From JBAZWV01 sp041660225 (GTDB lineage Bacteria > Patescibacteriota > Patescibacteriia > 2-12-FULL-60-25): a stretch of DNA of 64,000 bases. The notes below the pieces were generated by a model. It searched no databases and had not been told where the DNA came from. It was given only the letters and a program-made list of their open reading frames with translations. The stretch spans positions 124,001 to 188,000 of the forward strand of contig JBAZWV010000001.1 of assembly GCA_041660225.1 (NCBI GenBank). Reading direction: 5' to 3'. Positions within the stretch are counted from its first letter, which is position 1. Each line of letters opens with the position of its first letter. Of the stretch, positions 43,802 through 50,806 are shown in pieces. The translations under genes and the position numbers were made by a program.

Positions 43802-44391
43802 AACTGAAATCAAGCCACGCGATTCCGATCGCGCTCGTCCTGCTCCTGGTCATCGTATTGAATGGCCGGTATCTGTGGGCGCACGCAAGCTTCGCCTTTC
43901 AAAAACCGGCAACACCCGTTGCCGGTTTTGTGGTTCCAGGTGATTCACGATCGAGAACGGAACCTGACACCGTGCGTATCGATCGCCTCGGCATTACTGC
44001 GCCGATCAAATACGTTGCCGCCTCAACAACAGAAGAAGGATTCCAAATCGCTCTCCGCGACGGCGTCGTCCACTTCCCCGGCACCGCTCTCCCCGGAGAA
44101 CCCGGAAACGTCTACATCTTTGGTCACTCGAGTGATTACTCGTGGTCAAAAGGAAATTACAAAACGGTCTTCGCGTTACTCACAAAAGCAAAAGCAGGTG
44201 ATGAAATCATCGTGAGCGGACACGACGGAACCGCGTACACATACGTCGTCACAGGAACAAAGGTCGTCGGACCAAAAGACACCCACGTTCTCGATCAACA
44301 AGGAAAGACAAAAAAACTCCTGACACTCCAAACGTCGTATCCGCTTGGGACGGCGCTCAAGAGATTCTTGGTTCTTGCGGAGCTGAAGTAA
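43795..44391 (+). CDS. Sortase-family protein with Ser in place of the catalytic Cys
   Basis: A 198-residue class D/E-like sortase: an N-terminal membrane anchor (IPIALVLLLVIVLNGRYLW), then the beta-barrel with IDRLGITAPIKYV, GTALPGEPGNVYIFGHSSD (catalytic His) and the C-terminal LLTLQTSYPLGTALKRFLVL. In sortases this last motif is TLxTC; here the codon is TCG (Ser), two base changes away from a Cys codon. The Arg of the catalytic triad is present (LKRFLV). It overlaps the upstream LPXTG gene by seven bases, so translational coupling is likely, and its natural substrates are probably the two LPRTG proteins. It may be a serine variant, inactive, or a binding protein. A terminator-like hairpin lies within codons 36-45. 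Confidence 0.85.
   Translation: MVKLKSSHAIPIALVLLLVIVLNGRYLWAHASFAFQKPATPVAGFVVPGDSRSRTEPDTVRIDRLGITAPIKYVAASTTEEGFQIALRDGVVHFPGTALPGEPGNVYIFGHSSDYSWSKGNYKTVFALLTKAKAGDEIIVSGHDGTAYTYVVTGTKVVGPKDTHVLDQQGKTKKLLTLQTSYPLGTALKRFLVLAELK
43902..43929 (+). terminator. Terminator-like hairpin inside the sortase coding sequence
   Basis: AAAACCGGCAAC and GTTGCCGGTTTT form a perfect 12-bp stem with loop ACCC, followed by GTGG. It matches the true terminator at 41954-41981 in almost every stem base but lies in frame within the sortase (encoding KPATPVAGF). In the absence of translation it could end transcription after the propeller gene. Confidence 0.6.
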
Positions 44392-44393
44392 TC

Positions 44394-44942
44394 CTACGAT
44401 TCGTACCCGACCGTGATGTTGGTCATGCCATCTTCCACGCTTGTGATGGTGATATTCATCTTGGCTGTTTTTCCGTCTTCGACGCGTTCGTAGCTCAGGA
44501 TATAACTGCCCTCGCCGAGTTCCATCGAAGCTTTTTGCTTCCATCCTTTTTTGGAAGCCTCTTCTTTGTACCAAGCTACAATCTTGTCCGCGTCATCCTC
44601 CGACTGCAACACAACGACTGCGCCGTTGTCTTTTTCGCTCATTGTCACTGCCTTTGCCGTTGCATCCGCGTAGAGCGGAACATCTGACGGAAATGTCGAC
44701 GGAATCTCAACCTTCTCCCCCATCGAGAACGTCGCCTTTCCATCCTCACCCGTGACCGTAAAGCCGCCTTTCTTGAGATCAATATCCACGTTCTTGCCGG
44801 AATCATCCTTCACGTTCTTCTCAATCACCTTTTCGACGAGACCTTCCATGGCTCGTTCTTGAGCATTTTGCACAGGATTGCAACCAGCGCCAAGCAACAT
44901 AAGGGAAAGCGCGGCAATAGAGACGGGTCGGATGTGGTTCAT
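44394..44942 (-). CDS. Putative lipoprotein
   Basis: A 182-residue exported protein with lipobox LLGAGC. The mature part has two short repeats of a pattern seen in small Gram-positive-type lipoproteins: IPSTFPSDVPLYADATAK (a FP-x-DVPLY motif) and WYKEEASKKGWKQK. This arrangement is reminiscent of DUF4878/BofC-like fold lipoproteins but I cannot assign it. Convergent with the sortase gene, two bases between stop codons. Confidence 0.65.
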   Translation of the reverse strand: MNHIRPVSIAALSLMLLGAGCNPVQNAQERAMEGLVEKVIEKNVKDDSGKNVDIDLKKGGFTVTGEDGKATFSMGEKVEIPSTFPSDVPLYADATAKAVTMSEKDNGAVVVLQSEDDADKIVAWYKEEASKKGWKQKASMELGEGSYILSYERVEDGKTAKMNITITSVEDGMTNITVGYES

Positions 44943-44991
44943 ATGGTATTTGCTGGAGTATAGCCCGACCCTCTCCCCCTGTCATCCAAAC

Positions 44992-45471
44992 TTAGTTCAG
45001 ATACCAGACGGCTGCGGTCAGATACACCGCAAACGAAACCCACAGGATATATGGAAGAAGAAGCCACGCGGCAGGTCGAGAGATTTTATAAAAAAGAATG
45101 ATCGTCCATACGATCGCGATCCAAAGCGCAATGATCTCGATCAGTGCCGCCGCAGGACTTCGGAAGCCAAAAAAGATGACGCTCCACAATGCATTCAGTA
45201 CAAGCTGAAGACCGAAAACGGTCAACGCGTTCTTTACCGCCCGATGCTGCGTCCCCTTGCGCCACACCATGAACGCGGCAATCCCCATGATTGCATACAA
45301 GAGCGTCCATACCGGGCCAAAAACCCAGCCTGGCGGATTCAGTGGCGGCTTTGTCAGTGTCGTATACCAAATAGGAATCGACTGAATCGAAGACGCCGAC
45401 CCAATCAGCCCTGCGGATTCGGAAATCGCGATCGCCGCAAAGAGCGCGATATAGTCTTTCGTTTTCACCAT
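44992..45471 (-). CDS. tspO: TspO/MBR-family membrane protein
   Basis: A 159-residue protein with five membrane helices. TspO signatures are clear: IPIWYTTLTKPPLNPPGWVFGPVW, the QLVLNALWSVIFFG helix with the conserved NxxWS, and ALIEIIALWIAIV. The family binds porphyrins and cholesterol-like ligands and has been linked to tetrapyrrole handling and stress. I take ATG 45471 (MVKTKDY) rather than 45492. It stands alone between a lipoprotein gene and a divergent amidase gene. Confidence 0.92.
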   Translation of the reverse strand: MVKTKDYIALFAAIAISESAGLIGSASSIQSIPIWYTTLTKPPLNPPGWVFGPVWTLLYAIMGIAAFMVWRKGTQHRAVKNALTVFGLQLVLNALWSVIFFGFRSPAAALIEIIALWIAIVWTIILFYKISRPAAWLLLPYILWVSFAVYLTAAVWYLN

Positions 45472-45527
45472 GCTAGTGTAACGGAGGCGCACTGAAAGAC
45501 CAACTACAGCACGCGCGTATTACGAAT

Positions 45528-46307
45528 ATGGTCCCCCATCGTCATGTTATTGCTGCGGCGCTTGCCGTTCTACTGGTCGCAGGCGGCTGGTTTGTCGCGA
45601 ATAAAGTCGGTTATAGCTACACGATGTCAGCTTCGGATACAGAAGCCGGTTTTGAAGAGATGGATGATGCTCCGCTTGAGACCGTTGACCCGTATGCCAA
45701 TTGGACGCGCCCGGACGGACCGCTCCGCGTTGGACTTCAAGTTGGACACTGGCACGCCGATGAAGCGCCGGATGAACAAGAAAATTTACGCGTGAACACC
45801 GGAGCAAGCGCCGCGGGCACGACCGAATGGGAAACGAATTTGAAGATCGCCGAAGAAACAAAAAAACTCCTCGAAGTCGACGGCATCGTCGTTGATATTC
45901 TCCCCGTCACGATTCCCCCTGACTACTGGGCCGACGTCTTTATCGCCATCCACGCCGACGGCAATACCGACACCAGCGTCTCCGGCTACAAAACCGCCGC
46001 CCCACGCCGCGACCGAACGGGAAAGGCGCAAGCCTTCGTCGATATTCTCGAAAAACACTACGCCGAAGCCACCGGCATAATCCGCGACCCCAACGTCACC
46101 CGCAACATGCGCGGCTACTACGCCTTCAACTGGCGCAAATACGAACACTCCATTCATCCAATGACGGTAGCTGCGATTTTAGAGACGGGGTTTATTACGA
46201 ATGCGAAGGATCGGAGGATTATTGTGGGGAAGCCGGAAATATCGGCACAAGCGATTAGTGGGGCGGTGAGGGAGTGGTTGGAGATAACGAAACCTAAAAT
46301 GGATTAA
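45528..46307 (+). CDS. N-acetylmuramoyl-L-alanine amidase (Amidase_3)
   Basis: A 259-residue zinc amidase that cuts the bond between MurNAc and L-Ala of peptidoglycan. An N-terminal anchor (about residues 7-25) is followed by a linker and the catalytic domain. Zinc ligands and catalytic residues are visible: VGLQVGHWHADE (first His), TTEWETNLKIAEE (Glu), FIAIHADGN (second His) and AAILETGFITNAKD (catalytic Glu). The last 25 codons drop in GC, and the downstream 650 bases are strikingly AT-rich. Confidence 0.9.
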   Translation: MVPHRHVIAAALAVLLVAGGWFVANKVGYSYTMSASDTEAGFEEMDDAPLETVDPYANWTRPDGPLRVGLQVGHWHADEAPDEQENLRVNTGASAAGTTEWETNLKIAEETKKLLEVDGIVVDILPVTIPPDYWADVFIAIHADGNTDTSVSGYKTAAPRRDRTGKAQAFVDILEKHYAEATGIIRDPNVTRNMRGYYAFNWRKYEHSIHPMTVAAILETGFITNAKDRRIIVGKPEISAQAISGAVREWLEITKPKMD

Positions 46308-46353
46308 AAAAAATATTTAGAATAGACCGTTACTTTTACTTTGAAAATATATA

Positions 46354-46884
46354 TTAATCCTTCAAAGAAATTTTATGTCCCATGTCTTCGGGATTTGCCA
46401 AATCCTTTTTCTCTGTAATTTGAAAAGCGCGCGTGATTTCTGCGCCGTCTTCTCTTTTAATTAAAGAGTAACTTCTTGTTTTTCCAGCTACGTTATCCTC
46501 ATAATCTGTTCCCTCATTTTCCTCATGAGGGTTTATCCAGACTGTTGTTACACCATCAGTAATAATTCCCATTTTTGCGCCGAGTTCCTGGGCATAGTTA
46601 TTGCACTGTTGAATAGCCTTATCTTTGGCCAGGTCGTAGTTTAGTTTCCCGCTTTTTTTATCTTCGATCACCGCAATAATTAGGGGAACAGCTCCTCCTC
46701 GGTCTATGATTAATCTATCAGGTTTATGAGAGCTAAAACTTTTATCATAATTACCTGGAATGAGTTTCGCTTGTTTGAGTTGGTTGAGTGTAGAAGCACC
46801 GATCTGAAAATATTCAAATTCTCCAAAAATTTGACCTTTTATCTTTCCATTATTTTGATATCTAGATTCAAGTTCTTCTCCCAT
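46354..46884 (-). CDS. N-terminal fragment of a restriction-modification gene (PD-(D/E)XK domain)
   Basis: A 176-residue AT-rich gene unlike its neighbours in base composition. It resembles the N-terminal region of type I R-M or N-6 methylase polypeptides: IKGQIFGEFEYFQIGASTLN, then the nuclease motif HKPDRLIIDRGG and IIAVIEDKKSG (PD and E-x-K), then YAQELGAKMGIITDGVTTVW and INPHEEN. The full proteins continue with a methylase or helicase; here the frame stops after ISLKD. I judge it a truncated remnant or a stand-alone nuclease domain brought in by transfer near a tRNA cluster. Confidence 0.65.
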   Translation of the reverse strand: MGEELESRYQNNGKIKGQIFGEFEYFQIGASTLNQLKQAKLIPGNYDKSFSSHKPDRLIIDRGGAVPLIIAVIEDKKSGKLNYDLAKDKAIQQCNNYAQELGAKMGIITDGVTTVWINPHEENEGTDYEDNVAGKTRSYSLIKREDGAEITRAFQITEKKDLANPEDMGHKISLKD

Positions 46885-46962
46885 ATACCTGTAACTATAC
46901 AGATTTTAAAAATTTCCACAATCCCCTGTGGATAAATTCAACGTAGTGTATTTTTTAAAACT

Positions 46963-46980
46963 CCTCAATTATAATTGAGG
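46963..46980. terminator. Palindromic hairpin with flanking T-runs
   Basis: CCTCAATTATAATTGAGG is fully palindromic, with TTTT after it and TTTTTT/AAAA before it. It lies between the R-M fragment and the tRNA-Thr promoter and could work as a bidirectional terminator. Confidence 0.6.
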
Positions 46981-47090
46981 TTTTAACTTGGACGTCTGAC
47001 GGTGGAGATGGGAATCAGCCCTAATACCCTGTTTGTAGGATAACCAAGCCAATAGTAGCAAATTCCTTTAAAATTACCACTTTCCCGCCT

Positions 47091-47119
47091 TTGACAGCTA
47101 GGGCAGCTTCCGCTATACT
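47091..47119 (+). promoter_or_regulatory. Sigma-70 type promoter of tRNA-Thr
   Basis: TTGACA (47091-47096) and TATACT (47114-47119) are separated by 17 bases; transcription would start about 14 bases before the tRNA. It is one of the clearest promoters in the window. Confidence 0.88.
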
Positions 47120-47140
47120 CTGGCCACGCTTTAACGCCAT

Positions 47141-47217
47141 GCCGGTGTAGCTCAGTTGGTTAGAGCAGCAGTTTTGTAAACTGCAGGTCGTCGGTTCGAA
47201 TCCGACCACCGGCTCCA
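47141..47217 (+). tRNA. tRNA-Thr (anticodon TGT), CCA encoded
   Basis: Acceptor GCCGGTG with CACCGGC, anticodon arm GCAGT-TTTGTAA-ACTGC with anticodon TGT, T-arm GTCGGTTCGAATCCGAC, then T-CCA. It reads Thr ACA. It is first in a tRNA-Thr/rpmG/tRNA-Thr/tRNA-Tyr transcription unit. Confidence 0.95.
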
Positions 47218-47251
47218 TCCTCCCTGAGCGGAGGTCCACCGAATTATATCT

Positions 47252-47407
47252 ATGTCGCAGGAAAATCTGATCAAGCTCGAGTGTACGGAATGCAAACGCG
47301 TGATGTACCACTCGACAAAGAATAAGAAGACCATCAAGGCGCGTCTCGAACTGAGTAAGTTCTGCAAGGCCTGCAAAAAGCACGCCCCGCACAAAGAGAC
47401 GAAATAA
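47252..47407 (+). CDS. rpmG: 50S ribosomal protein L33
   Basis: A 51-residue ribosomal protein. The sequence starts MSQENLIKLECTECKRVMYH and ends HAPHKETK. Four cysteines in two CxxC pairs (CTEC and CKAC) form the zinc ribbon of the zinc-binding L33 type. The KNKKTIKARLELSKFC segment is diagnostic of L33. It sits between two tRNA-Thr genes, 34 bases after the first; such tRNA/rpmG clusters are common in bacteria. Confidence 0.93.
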   Translation: MSQENLIKLECTECKRVMYHSTKNKKTIKARLELSKFCKACKKHAPHKETK

Positions 47408-47444
47408 CCACGACGCCGTCCGAAAGGACGTCGTTTGGGTTCAT

Positions 47445-47520
47445 GCCGTAGTAGCTCAGCTGGTAGAGCACATCCATGGTAAGGATGAGGTCACCGGTTC
47501 AATCCCGGTCTACGGCTCCA
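47445..47520 (+). tRNA. tRNA-Thr (anticodon GGT), CCA encoded
   Basis: Acceptor GCCGTAG with CTACGGC, anticodon arm CATCC-ATGGTAA-GGATG with anticodon GGT, T-arm ACCGGTTCAATCCCGGT, then T-CCA. It reads Thr ACC and ACU. A weak GC-rich stem (47410-47436) lies between rpmG and this gene. Confidence 0.94.
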
Positions 47521-47633
47521 TGATCTAAAGATCCGACAGGATTCACAGATCAAATGCGAAGCAAGCGGAGGCATCGAACGGAATGAAGAGAGGGCGTCGC
47601 GCCCGATCGAAATGCAGTTCGATAAGCCGAGCG

Positions 47634-47719
47634 GGGCAGGTACCGAAGCGGTCAAACGGGGCAGACTGTAAATCTGCTGGCTCACGCCTTCCAAGGTTCG
47701 AATCCTTGCCTGCCCACCA
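47634..47719 (+). tRNA. tRNA-Tyr (anticodon GTA), CCA encoded
   Basis: A class II tRNA with a long variable arm: acceptor GGGCAGG with CCTGCCC, anticodon arm GCAGA-CTGTAAA-TCTGC with anticodon GTA, T-arm CAAGGTTCGAATCCTTG, discriminator A and CCA. Its GUN anticodon makes it a natural Tgt substrate. The 113 bases before it hold nothing I recognise. Confidence 0.95.
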
Positions 47720-47720
47720 C

Positions 47721-47748
47721 AAAAACACCGACCAACGTCGGTGTTTTT
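47721..47748 (+). terminator. Intrinsic terminator after tRNA-Tyr
   Basis: AAAAACACCGAC and GTCGGTGTTTTT form a 12-bp stem with a 4-base loop and U-run. It closes the tRNA/rpmG unit. Confidence 0.92.
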
Positions 47749-47752
47749 GTAA

Positions 47753-47854
47753 TGTCATTCCGACCGAGGAGTTCGACGACGAGTGGAGGAATCTGTTTGA
47801 ACGGTCGAAGCAAACAGATCCCTCGACTGCGTCAGACTTCGCTCGGGATGACAG
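47753..47854. repeat. REP/MITE-like palindromic element
   Basis: The 102-base segment starts TGTCATTCCGACCGAGG and ends CGCTCGGGATGACA, imperfect inverted ends, with internal complementary pieces AATCTGTTT and AAACAGAT. It can fold into one long hairpin and has no coding capacity. It lies between the tRNA-Tyr terminator and the TPR gene. Confidence 0.65.
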
Positions 47855-47867
47855 GAGAGAGGCGGGG

Positions 47868-48755
47868 TTAGCCGGATAATTCTTCGATCCGATCCTTCAA
47901 GGCCTGCAACTTCGGTCGATCTTCCGACACCAGCCTAAACTTATCGTAGTATCTCCGTGCCTCGACACGATTGCCCAGGCGGACGGAGGCGTCGATGGCT
48001 TGTTCGAGGTATTTGGCGGACTTGGGTTCGAGTTCGACGGCGCGCTGGAGGAGCGTGACAGCTTTTTCGGGTTCGTTGAGGTCGAGATAATATTCGGCGA
48101 GTTGGGAGTGGCGATGCGGTGAGCGTGGCTGCATCTCAAGGGCTTTGAGGAACATCTCTTCGGCTTTCACGAGATCTCCTTCAGCTTCATAGATCTCCCC
48201 CATTCCGGCGTAACACGAGGCGTCGGCTTGTTTGGTTTTCATTAAAAACTCAAACGTCTCGCGGGCTTGCGGATACAATTTTTGCTTGAGATAGATTGAG
48301 GCGAGACCTTTGTAGGCGTCGAGATTGCGATCATCCATGCCCAAGACTTCGAGATAGCGGCGTTCGGCGTCAGCCCATTTGAGGTCGCGTGCCAACGATC
48401 GCGCTTCATCGAGGAGCGTGCGGATCTTATCTTTCATCGACGGAGCGATGCTCGCGAACGGCGCTTTGGCTTGTTTATAGAAGCGATCAAGATGGACCAG
48501 CTTGATGTACGCGCCGTGGAAGGTCTTCTTGGCGGCGGTCACGCTGTGCTTCATCACCTTTTGGAGGGGAGCAACGGCGCCAGAACGAACGCGGTCGAAG
48601 CGCTGATTGATGATCTCTTCTCGCTTGCGACGAACACGTTCTTCTTTGATGGAGTCCGGATCGAGCAAGCGAATTTCTTTCCAATGCCGAAAGAGCGTGG
48701 TGAGAAACACCGCGAGTGCGATTCCCGCGAGAGGTAATGCGATCCAGTAGATCAT
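47868..48755 (-). CDS. Membrane-anchored TPR protein
   Basis: A 295-residue protein with one N-terminal membrane helix (MIYWIALPLAGIALAVFLTT) followed by a highly basic segment and about four tetratricopeptide repeats at 115-290 (LKWADAERRYLEVLGMDDRN, YPQARETFEFLMKTKQAD, GDLVKAEEMFLKALEMQPRS, NEPEKAVTLLQRAVELEPKS). TPR units bind other proteins; the anchor places them on the cytosolic face. The partner is unknown. It begins three bases after tpiA. Confidence 0.85.
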   Translation of the reverse strand: MIYWIALPLAGIALAVFLTTLFRHWKEIRLLDPDSIKEERVRRKREEIINQRFDRVRSGAVAPLQKVMKHSVTAAKKTFHGAYIKLVHLDRFYKQAKAPFASIAPSMKDKIRTLLDEARSLARDLKWADAERRYLEVLGMDDRNLDAYKGLASIYLKQKLYPQARETFEFLMKTKQADASCYAGMGEIYEAEGDLVKAEEMFLKALEMQPRSPHRHSQLAEYYLDLNEPEKAVTLLQRAVELEPKSAKYLEQAIDASVRLGNRVEARRYYDKFRLVSEDRPKLQALKDRIEELSG

Positions 48756-48758
48756 GGG

Positions 48759-49514
48759 TTATGCCGGGATGGCGGCGCGACAAAGGAGACCGAAGGCGCG
48801 TGGATCGAGGGAGGCGCCACCGACGAGAGCGCCGTCGACGCCGGTCGTGCTCATGTAGTCGGCGATGTTGCGCTGGTCGACGGAACCGCCGTAAATCACG
48901 CGGATGGATTCCGTATTGCTTCCAAATTTCTTTTTGAGTGCGGCGCGGATCACGTCATGCATCTCCTTGGCTTCGAGTTGCGTGCACGGTTTTCCGGTGC
49001 CGATGGCCCAGACAGGTTCGTAGGCGATGACAGGCAAACTCTTGCTGTCCGCTTTGAGGTTTGCGATCGCAGCCTGGATCTGAGCACGCACGATCTTATT
49101 CGCCTCCCCTTTTTTGCGCTGTGCATCCGTTTCACCGACGCAGATCACGGGCGTGATACCGCCTTTTTGGAGCGCACCGGCTTTCTTTGCGACCATCTCA
49201 TCGGTTTCACCGAGATACTGGCGGCGTTCGCTGTGACCGACGATGCAATACGCAGTACCGAATTCAGCCAGCATGGACGGCGCGACTTCGCCCGTGAAGG
49301 CGCCTTCTTCCTGCCAAAACACGTCCTGTGCGGCAAGAGCTGGGATCGAAGCGCGGCCGAGCGAGGACCTTACAGCGGCCAGCGACACGAACGGCGCGGC
49401 GACGGAGACGTCGAGGTCCTTCGGCAAACGTTCACGACGGAACGCGCGAATCCAGGCGCCCGCTTTCACGGGGCCGTAGTGCATTTTCCAGTTGGCGATG
49501 ATGAGTTTCTTCAT
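48759..49514 (-). CDS. tpiA: Triosephosphate isomerase
   Basis: TIM interconverts DHAP and glyceraldehyde-3-phosphate in glycolysis. The 251 residues are of family length and all catalytic residues are visible: Lys in IIANWKM, His in CIVGHSERRQ, Glu in IAYEPVWAIGTG, and the phosphate-binding IRVIYGGSVDQRN and VDGALVGGASL. I use ATG 49514 (MKKLIIANWKM), which overlaps nothing essential; the ATG at 49535 overlaps the end of the M16 gene. It is the only glycolytic enzyme in the window. Confidence 0.97.
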   Translation of the reverse strand: MKKLIIANWKMHYGPVKAGAWIRAFRRERLPKDLDVSVAAPFVSLAAVRSSLGRASIPALAAQDVFWQEEGAFTGEVAPSMLAEFGTAYCIVGHSERRQYLGETDEMVAKKAGALQKGGITPVICVGETDAQRKKGEANKIVRAQIQAAIANLKADSKSLPVIAYEPVWAIGTGKPCTQLEAKEMHDVIRAALKKKFGSNTESIRVIYGGSVDQRNIADYMSTTGVDGALVGGASLDPRAFGLLCRAAIPA

Positions 49515-49525
49515 AGGTTCTTCCG

Positions 49526-50806
49526 TTACGACCATTTGAGCATGGACGAGAATTCAGTTGGTTTTTTGAACGGTCCGATTGCAGCGGCGGCCATCTTTTC
49601 GGGATGGAAGATTTTTTGTGCGACCTTCCGGATTTGTGCGGCGGTAACGTTTTCGAGACGTTTCATCTTTTCTTCCGGCGTGTTGAGCGAGCCGAGGAAC
49701 GTCCACTGCCGTCCGTACCAATCGGCTTGCGTGGATGAATCCTCGAACGCGAGCATGGTGCGGCCGCGGAGGTGATCCTTGGCCCGACGCAGCTCTTCGG
49801 GCTTCACGAGCGTTCGCGTCACGGCTTTGAGTTCTTTCACAATCGCCTTGATCGCTTCGTGAACCCGCTTCTTATCAAGACCTGCGCTGATGGAGAAGAC
49901 ACCGGTATCTTCGAGCGGATCGTGTCCGGCACGGATGGAATAGCAAAGTCCGAGGCGTTCGCGGATTTGAATGAAGAGACGCGATGACATGCTTCCGCCG
50001 AGAATGGTTGCGAGCAACGTCACGGCCGGCATGTCTGTGCTCTTGATATCGAGTCCGTGAAATGCGAGCGCGAGTTGGACTTGTTCCGTTTCCTTGTTTT
50101 GAATTTTAACGGCTTTGACGAGCTTCGTCGGCGGACGGAACGGCGCGAACGGACTGTCGACGCGCTTCTTCGGCGCTTTGACGGAGCCAAATGTTTTTTG
50201 GAGAAGCTTCATCACGCCGGGTTGGATTTTTCCGGCAACAACGACGGTCATGCGCTCCGGAATGTAGTATGCGTCGCGGTATGCAATGAGTTGATCGCGC
50301 GTGATGTTGCGGATAACTTCGCGCGGACCCGCGATATTCCAACCAAGCGTCGAATCCGGGAAGAGTGCTTCTTCGAGAAGATCGTCGAGGTGCATGCGCG
50401 GGTTGTCCTCGTACATGTTGATCTCTTCGATAATCACGCCGCGTTCACGGTCGATTTCTTTTTGCTCATACTTCGACTGGAAGAGCATGTCGTGAAGCAT
50501 GTCGATCGCAAGCGCAGTCTTCGATGCATCCATCTTGATGTAGTAGGCGGTCAAATCTTTTCCCGTGAACGCGTTGAACTCAGCGCCGTATTGGTCGAGC
50601 GTGCGCGTAAGGATCTCAGTTGTCGGGCGCTTCTTGGTTCCCTTAAACATCAAGTGTTCGATGAAGTGTGACGCGCCGTTGATCTCACGCGTTTCGTAAC
50701 GCGATCCGACTTTGGTCATCACGAAAATCGTCATCGAGGCCGCACCTTTTTGCGGGACCAGGATCGCCGTCATTCCGTTTTTGAGCTTGTGTGGTTTGGG
50801 TTTCAT
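49526..50806 (-). CDS. M16-family zinc metallopeptidase
   Basis: A 426-residue protein of the mitochondrial processing peptidase/PqqL-like family. The inverted zinc motif is ASHFIEHLMFKG (HxxEH), with the downstream Glu in ERGVIIEEINMYEDNPR. The second, inactive half contains LGLCYSIRAGHDPLEDTGVF. These enzymes often work as homodimers on peptides or precursor proteins in the cytosol; no signal peptide is visible. The start at 50806 overlaps the glyQS stop as ATGA, indicating translational coupling. Confidence 0.9.
   Translation of the reverse strand: MKPKPHKLKNGMTAILVPQKGAASMTIFVMTKVGSRYETREINGASHFIEHLMFKGTKKRPTTEILTRTLDQYGAEFNAFTGKDLTAYYIKMDASKTALAIDMLHDMLFQSKYEQKEIDRERGVIIEEINMYEDNPRMHLDDLLEEALFPDSTLGWNIAGPREVIRNITRDQLIAYRDAYYIPERMTVVVAGKIQPGVMKLLQKTFGSVKAPKKRVDSPFAPFRPPTKLVKAVKIQNKETEQVQLALAFHGLDIKSTDMPAVTLLATILGGSMSSRLFIQIRERLGLCYSIRAGHDPLEDTGVFSISAGLDKKRVHEAIKAIVKELKAVTRTLVKPEELRRAKDHLRGRTMLAFEDSSTQADWYGRQWTFLGSLNTPEEKMKRLENVTAAQIRKVAQKIFHPEKMAAAAIGPFKKPTEFSSMLKWS

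Noticed and set aside
46885..46985. Replication origin at the DnaA-box pair
   Set aside because: Only two boxes, no dnaA or dnaN nearby, and the same window holds a dif-like site, which should lie opposite the origin.
47410..47437. Terminator between rpmG and the second tRNA-Thr
   Set aside because: The GC stem has a three-base bulge and only three T afterwards; the tRNA cluster probably reads through it.
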